A stretch of DNA of 64,000 nucleotides, taken from assembly GCA_027924645.1 (NCBI GenBank), contig BSBN01000888.1:18116501-18180500 (forward strand). Reading direction: 5' to 3'. This DNA is from Cunninghamia lanceolata. Its lineage: Eukaryota > Streptophyta > Pinopsida > Cupressales > Cupressaceae. The translations under genes and the position numbers were made by a program. Below, in pieces: positions 59,168-64,000 of the stretch (the stretch's first letter is position 1; every line of letters starts with the position of its first letter). The notes below the pieces were generated by a model. That model made no database searches. It was not told where the DNA came from and worked only from the letters and a program-made list of their open reading frames with translations.

Positions 59168-59609
59168 TGTTAGGGTTCGTTGACAGAAGATATCAATTAA
59201 ATGCAAATAAATATTAAAGAGAGGAATAAAAATACATAGAAATAATAACAGTTAGAGACAATTTTAACGTGGTTCACCCAAACTCGGGCTACATCCACCA
59301 ACACAGAGTCTAATATTATTATCCAGTAAATTGAACCGATTACAACTAGCAATCCCTACAACTCAACACCACTGTAAATACTACGATGCAATATCTATGG
59401 AAACCCTAACCCTTAGTGGTTTTTATCAAGACTTATGTCGATTAAAAAATAGGGTTTTTTTTTTACGTTGGCCAATAGAAAAATAACTTCCCCTAGACCC
59501 CACAAGGGGCACTACCCCTTGACCCCATTAAATAATTTAGGGGGACACTGCACCGATTAAAGTAGGGAAAATTTAACCTCTGAGTTTGATTAGGCTCCAT
59601 ATAACATCA
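59168..59609. mobile_element. Solo LTR (442 bp) inside the satellite array
   Basis: It starts TGTTAGGGTTCG and ends ATAACATCA, with a perfect CATGT duplication at 59163-59167 and 59610-59614. It holds the LTR-like AACGTGGTTCACCC. It exactly accounts for the extra spacing between satellite units. No internal region is present, so it is the product of LTR-LTR recombination. Confidence 0.8.
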
Positions 59610-60244
59610 CATGTTTGGTCTATCCACACTAACCTCTCTAAGTTTTGGTCAACTCCAATCCATTTCACTGTGTCGAATTCAATGCATTCATGCAAAATGC
59701 TTTAGTTTCATGTAGTGTAAAGGTGCTAGGAGTGATATATTGCATTCCACATCTCATGGACTGGAAATGAATATGCTAACATGCCAGAGTGGCTAGGTAA
59801 ATGCTAGGGGAGGTCTCGTTTCATGCGCAAAGTGCCTCAATCATTCAAGGTAACAGGGTACCGACAAAGTCACTTAAGATCCTAAGAGTAAAAAATTGCC
59901 AAACATTGATGGAGCATTTCCTATAATACATGGTAGCTAGGAATTTTTCATTTGGACTTATAGGTGCATGTGGGGTCCATCCACAATAACTTTTCTTAGT
60001 TTTGGTGAACTCTAAACTATTTGACCATGCCAAAAGAAGATGTATTCTTGTAAAATGCTTTAGTTTCATGTAGCACAACCTTGTTAGGTGCCATTTTTTT
60101 GTTATGCTCATTGTGTGACTAAATTGACCATGCCAATGCATCTGAGTGGGCAAGTAAATACTAAGGGAGGCCTCTTTTTGTGTGCTAAGTGTTCCAACCA
60201 TTCTAGGACGTAAGCTTCTAGAAAAGTGAACCCACCCACAAAGA

Positions 60245-60780
60245 GATGTTGGCGTAGTCAGTTTGGCCCCACGACCTATGGAATGCAAAATTTCACTCCT
60301 AGCACCTTTTCACTTTTCTAGTAGCTTACAGTCTGAAATGACTCAGATAATTGATGCATAAAATGATACCTCTCCTAGCATTTACCCACGCACTACAACG
60401 TGTTAGTGTAGTCAATTCGGCCCTACAACCTATGGAATGTGAAATTTCACTCCTAAAACCTTTCAACTTTGTTGGTATCTTGCATCCTAGAATGACTGAG
60501 ACACTTGGTACATGAAATGAGACCTTCCATAACATTTACCCACCCACCATGAGATGTTGGCACAGTCAGTTCGGCCCCACGACTTGTGGATACAAAATTT
60601 CACTCCTAGAACCTTTCAACTTTATTGGTATCTTGTAGCCTAGAATGACTGAGACACTTGGTGTACACAAAAAGACATCCCCTAGGATTTACCTACACAT
60701 CTTGATGTGTTGCCAGAGTCAGTTTGGCCCCACGATCTATGGAATGTAAAATTTGACTCCTAGCATGTTTTGACTTTATC
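60245..60780. repeat. Short (~160-bp) derivatives of the satellite unit at the inversion centre
   Basis: Four successive partial units, each with CAGTTTGGCCCCACGACCTA-like sequence, near 60270, 60410, 60565 and 60720. They carry only one half of the 358-bp unit and are in the inverted orientation. Confidence 0.65.
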
Positions 60781-62500
60781 GGTAGCTTGCAACTGGGAAC
60801 AATTGAGACACTTGGTACAAAAACAAGACCTCCCATAGAATTTACCCACCCACTCCAATGCATGGACATAGTTAGTTCAACTCCACAAGCTATGGAATCC
60901 AAAATCTCATTCCTACCACCTTTTCCACTACATGAAACTGAAGCAATTTCTAAGAATGCATTTGATTTTGATACGGTCAAACAAATTGGAGTTGACCAAA
61001 ATTGGGAGAGGTTATTGTGGATGGACCCCATGTGCACCTATAGGTCAAAACTAAACAATCCCAACTACCACAAATTCCAAGAACTGCTCCATCAAAGTTT
61101 GGTAGTTTTTTGCTCTTAGGGATCTTAAGTGACATTACTAGTAGCTTGCTTCCCTGAATGCCTGTCACACTTGGTGCATGAAACAAGACCGACCCTAGCA
61201 TTTATATAGCCACCCCGATTCATTGACATTGTTAGTTTGGTGTCACAACTAGTAGAATGAAAAATATGGCTCCTGGCAAGGTTGTGTTGTATGAAACTGA
61301 AACATTTCGTAAGAATGCATTTGATTTTGGCATGGTCAAGAGGATTGGAGTTGACCAAAACTGAGAGTGGTTATTATGGATGGACCCCTCATGTTCTTGT
61401 AGGTTCAAATGAAACAATCTCAACTACCATGAATTTTCAAGAACTACTCTGTCAAAGTTTGGCAGATTTTTACTCGTAGGGGTCTTAAATCACTTTGTTG
61501 ATAGCTTGCTGTCCTGAATGACTGCAACACTTGGTGCATGAAATGAGACCTCCCATAGGATTTAATTTCCCACCTTGACATTTTGGTAAAGTTGGTTTGG
61601 TCTCACGAAGAGGAGAACATAAAATGTGGCTCTTGGCAAGGTTGTGTTGTATGAAATTGAAGCATTTTGCAAGAATGCATTTGATTTCGGCATGGTCAAA
61701 TGGATTGGACTTGACCAAAACTGAAAGATGTGTTTTAGATAGATCCCACATGTACCTGTAGGTCTAAAAAATGTGTTCCCAGATGCCATGAATTCTAAAA
61801 ATTGTTCTGTCAAAATTTTTTAGTTTTTTTCTCTTAAGATCTTAAGTGACTTTGCCAGTAGCCTGCTACCTCGAATGACTGAGATACTTGGTGCATGAAA
61901 CAAGACTGCCCCTAATATTTTTCCATCTATCCTAACATGTTATCATAGTTGGTTTAGTACCACAAGATGTCAAATGCAAAATCTCACTCCTAGCACCTTT
62001 CCACTACATGAAACTGAAGCATTTTGTAAGAATGCATTTGATTTCAGAACAGTCAAACATATTGAAGTTGACCAAAAATGGGAGAGGTTATTGTGCACAG
62101 ATTGTGCATCTTAAGTGACTTCACTGGTAGCTTGCTACCCCGAAGGATTGAGACACTTGGCATACAAAAGGAAATTTATTTTAAAAAAACTAAGGTAGAT
62201 TTTTGTAGGACTTGACATCCACCTATACATGCAAAGAAGATGTTCCTAGGTGTCACGGTTTGATGAAACAACGGGTCTAAATTTTTACACCTTTTCTATC
62301 TTAGGCTTCTTAAGAGACTGTCTCCACCCAATGTAGCCAAGAATGCCAAGGAGGCTTCACCACTGAAAAGATATATCCCCTAGCATTTACCCACCCACCC
62401 AATTGTGTTTGCGCCATTTGTTTGGCCCTAGGAGATGCCAAATGTAAAAATTTAGTCCTAATACCTTTCTAGTAGATGAAAATTTAGTACTATAAATGTG

Positions 62501-62925
62501 TTCTCAATTGATCCAATATCTTGTAGGTCATCAACTAAGGCTACCCTTACAACTGCTATCAATTGTTAGCACCAAATATGGAGAAACAAGTAAAGGTTTG
62601 TTATTAAAACTCATAGTAACATCATTAAAATTCATTAAAAATCATTATGAAATAGTAACTAAAGGACATATCATCATGAAATAATCATGAAAAACTACCT
62701 TACTTTCCTTCCAAAGGTAACTTCATAAGGATTGTGCCTACTTCCGTCATACTGAAATCCTACATTTAGCTAAAATGAGTACACCAATGAACTCTATAAT
62801 GAAATGAAGCTAATCAACCAGGACCAAGGAGTACATATAAGAAGGTATGATACAAGTGAAAAATATAGAGGGTGAAATGAGGATAACAAAGAAAAATGAC
62901 ATACTTTTTCTATCATTCCACTGAT
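62501..62925. other. Intergenic, nothing recognised
   Basis: AT-rich, with CATTAAAA-type repeats near 62620. No coding motif. Confidence 0.4.
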
Positions 62926-63810
62926 TCAATCTAATGAACCATCAGGGTTTTCTCTACTCCTTATTGTGTTGAGTATTGCCTCATGGTAAGACTCATGAAC
63001 CTTCCACAAGGTCATCTTCAATGATCTACCCAAATATTTAATCAAATGAATGTTTGATGCCACAAAAAGGTTAGAATAATGAAGAATCTTCATGTGTGTC
63101 AAAGTCCTTGAACAACGACACATAAAAATTCTTCACTAGGTACCTTCTAAGCCATGTCCTAGGTTCCTGAATTATGATGCACAATTATCTGACCATATGA
63201 TATGCTGATCAAATGATATGCTCCTACCAGCCAAATCATGGTAGAACATATGAAATCATCCTTGCACAAACTCTATAAAATGTGTGCAATCATCATTGAT
63301 ATAAAAATGATACACCCTCAAGATCTTCCTGTCATCCTCTATGTAGTCATATGCATGAATTAATGGTATATGCACAAATATAACAACGTGTGTAGAGTTT
63401 TAATACTATGATTTCACTTCATTCTGTGGCTGTAGTGTTTAGTTGTCTACAAAGTCAACAACTAAAATGATGGTACCAAGTGGAAATGTGCTCTTACATA
63501 ACTTGAATTGCAAGTCCAAGCATGAAGCTGTATGGGTATTCCTTACATACTTGTTAACTATATTCTCTCAGAAAATAGAGAAAAACCAATACACTAGAAT
63601 CTTTTTAATGATCAATTCACACCTTTTTTCTTCTTTACCATCTTTTAGACTATATTCCACTATCTTATATTTTCCAAAACTCACTAGTTCATTTCCAATT
63701 GTAAGTTTGTTCTCCATATGATCACAAATTGGAAAATGTTGCAACCCACCACAATGATCACACGTGGCATCCAAGAATAAGTTCTTGTAGAATAATTGAC
63801 AATCCACTCT
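62926..63810 (-). pseudogene. Decayed transposase-like protein fragment
   Basis: The minus-strand translation, in several pieces, gives YSLKDGKEEKRCELIIKKIL, then FKLCKSTFPLGTIILVVDFV. Next come YDYIEDDRKILRVYHFYIND and HIIWSDNCAS, with stops between. The order resembles a widespread plant repeat-encoded protein with a (V/I)WSDxCxxxF motif that I recall as transposase-like, but I cannot name the family. Stops near 63123, 63160, 63186, 63264 and 63560 show it is dead. Sequence to 64000 continues without another clear motif. Confidence 0.4.
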
Positions 63811-64000
63811 TTGACATAAGATTTTCGATATGAAATCTTTTAACGATCTAGGAGGACACTTTATATTACACTCCTACAAAACATTGTTACTATGCAAATC
63901 TACACACATATATCTATAAACATCATAATGATTAGACAACTCAATATGTACGAGGTACAAAAACAAGTTGTGCATGTGTGATTTATTTTGACATAAAAGG
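63811..64000. other. Window end, nothing recognised
   Basis: AT-rich; may contain further decayed sequence of the preceding fragment. Confidence 0.3.

Larger units (their letters stand above)
57138..62500. repeat. Large inverted array of ~358-bp satellite-like units
   Basis: Left arm (about 57140-60230): units in plus orientation with the landmark AAATGCTTTAGTTTCATG near 57460, 57818, 58178, 58538, 58889, 59695 and 60053 (spacing 351-360 bp, except where a solo LTR is inserted). Right arm (about 60245-62480): the same units inverted (landmark near 60940, 61292, 61645 and 62005). The outermost ~250 bp of each arm are also inverted copies (57207-57420 against 62170-62400, both with GAAGATGTTCCTAGG/CCTAGGAACATC). 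Minus- and plus-strand frames here are unit shadows. It could be a foldback-type element or a satellite inversion. Confidence 0.8.

Noticed and set aside
59845..60288. 147-codon minus-strand ORF in the satellite region, with similar ones in other units
   Set aside because: The same peptide recurs with every satellite unit and shifts frame between units; explained by the repeat.
57138..62500. CRISPR array or tandem genes
   Set aside because: Units are ~358 bp and degenerate, lack spacer structure, and occur in both orientations in a plant nuclear context.

Overview
The window is repeat-rich nuclear DNA of a land plant. Nearly everything recognisable is a plant LTR retrotransposon, a decayed plant-type pentatricopeptide (PPR) sequence or a satellite-like repeat. 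I see no intact host gene and no rRNA, tRNA gene or CRISPR array. Very long LTRs and deep nesting fit a large seed-plant genome, perhaps a gymnosperm, but that is inference.

Left half (1-36.9 kb): a three-level nest. A decayed Ty1/copia coding remnant (about 2688-3216 and 36763-36880) is split by Ty3/gypsy element A (3217-36762; target-site duplication CGATG/CAATG). The 3' LTR of A is in turn split by Ty3/gypsy element B (14234-35553; duplication GAATC/GAATT). By eye, A's LTRs differ by about 3% over 420 bp and B's by about 0.9% over 1.13 kb, so B is younger, as nesting requires. A and B are related Tat-like elements. In both, an archaeal-type RNase H lies between protease and reverse transcriptase, and the usual RNase H after RT has lost catalytic residues.

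The most unusual object is element B. Its LTRs are about 6.95 kb, and each carries a long ORF (about 1255 codons ancestrally) inside U3, with gene-like leader sequence ahead of it. Because the element promoter lies near the 3' end of the LTR, this ORF would sit downstream of pol in the genomic RNA, in the position of an env gene or an LTR-encoded accessory gene. B's gag-pol is one continuous frame interrupted by four TAG codons and no frameshift.

Right half (39-57 kb): a degenerate minus-strand PPR sequence with ~303-bp units is cut up by two related minus-strand Ty1/copia elements. C1 lies at 39714-46791. C2 lies at 47914-54863 and has a perfect TGCTA duplication. C1's left LTR is followed by a second primer-binding site and gag start that is fused in frame to PPR sequence.

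Far right (57.1-64 kb): a ~5.3-kb inverted structure made of ~358-bp satellite-like units in head-to-tail order on the left and inverted on the right, with a 442-bp solo LTR inserted (CATGT duplication). A decayed transposase-like fragment follows at about 62.9-63.8 kb on the minus strand.
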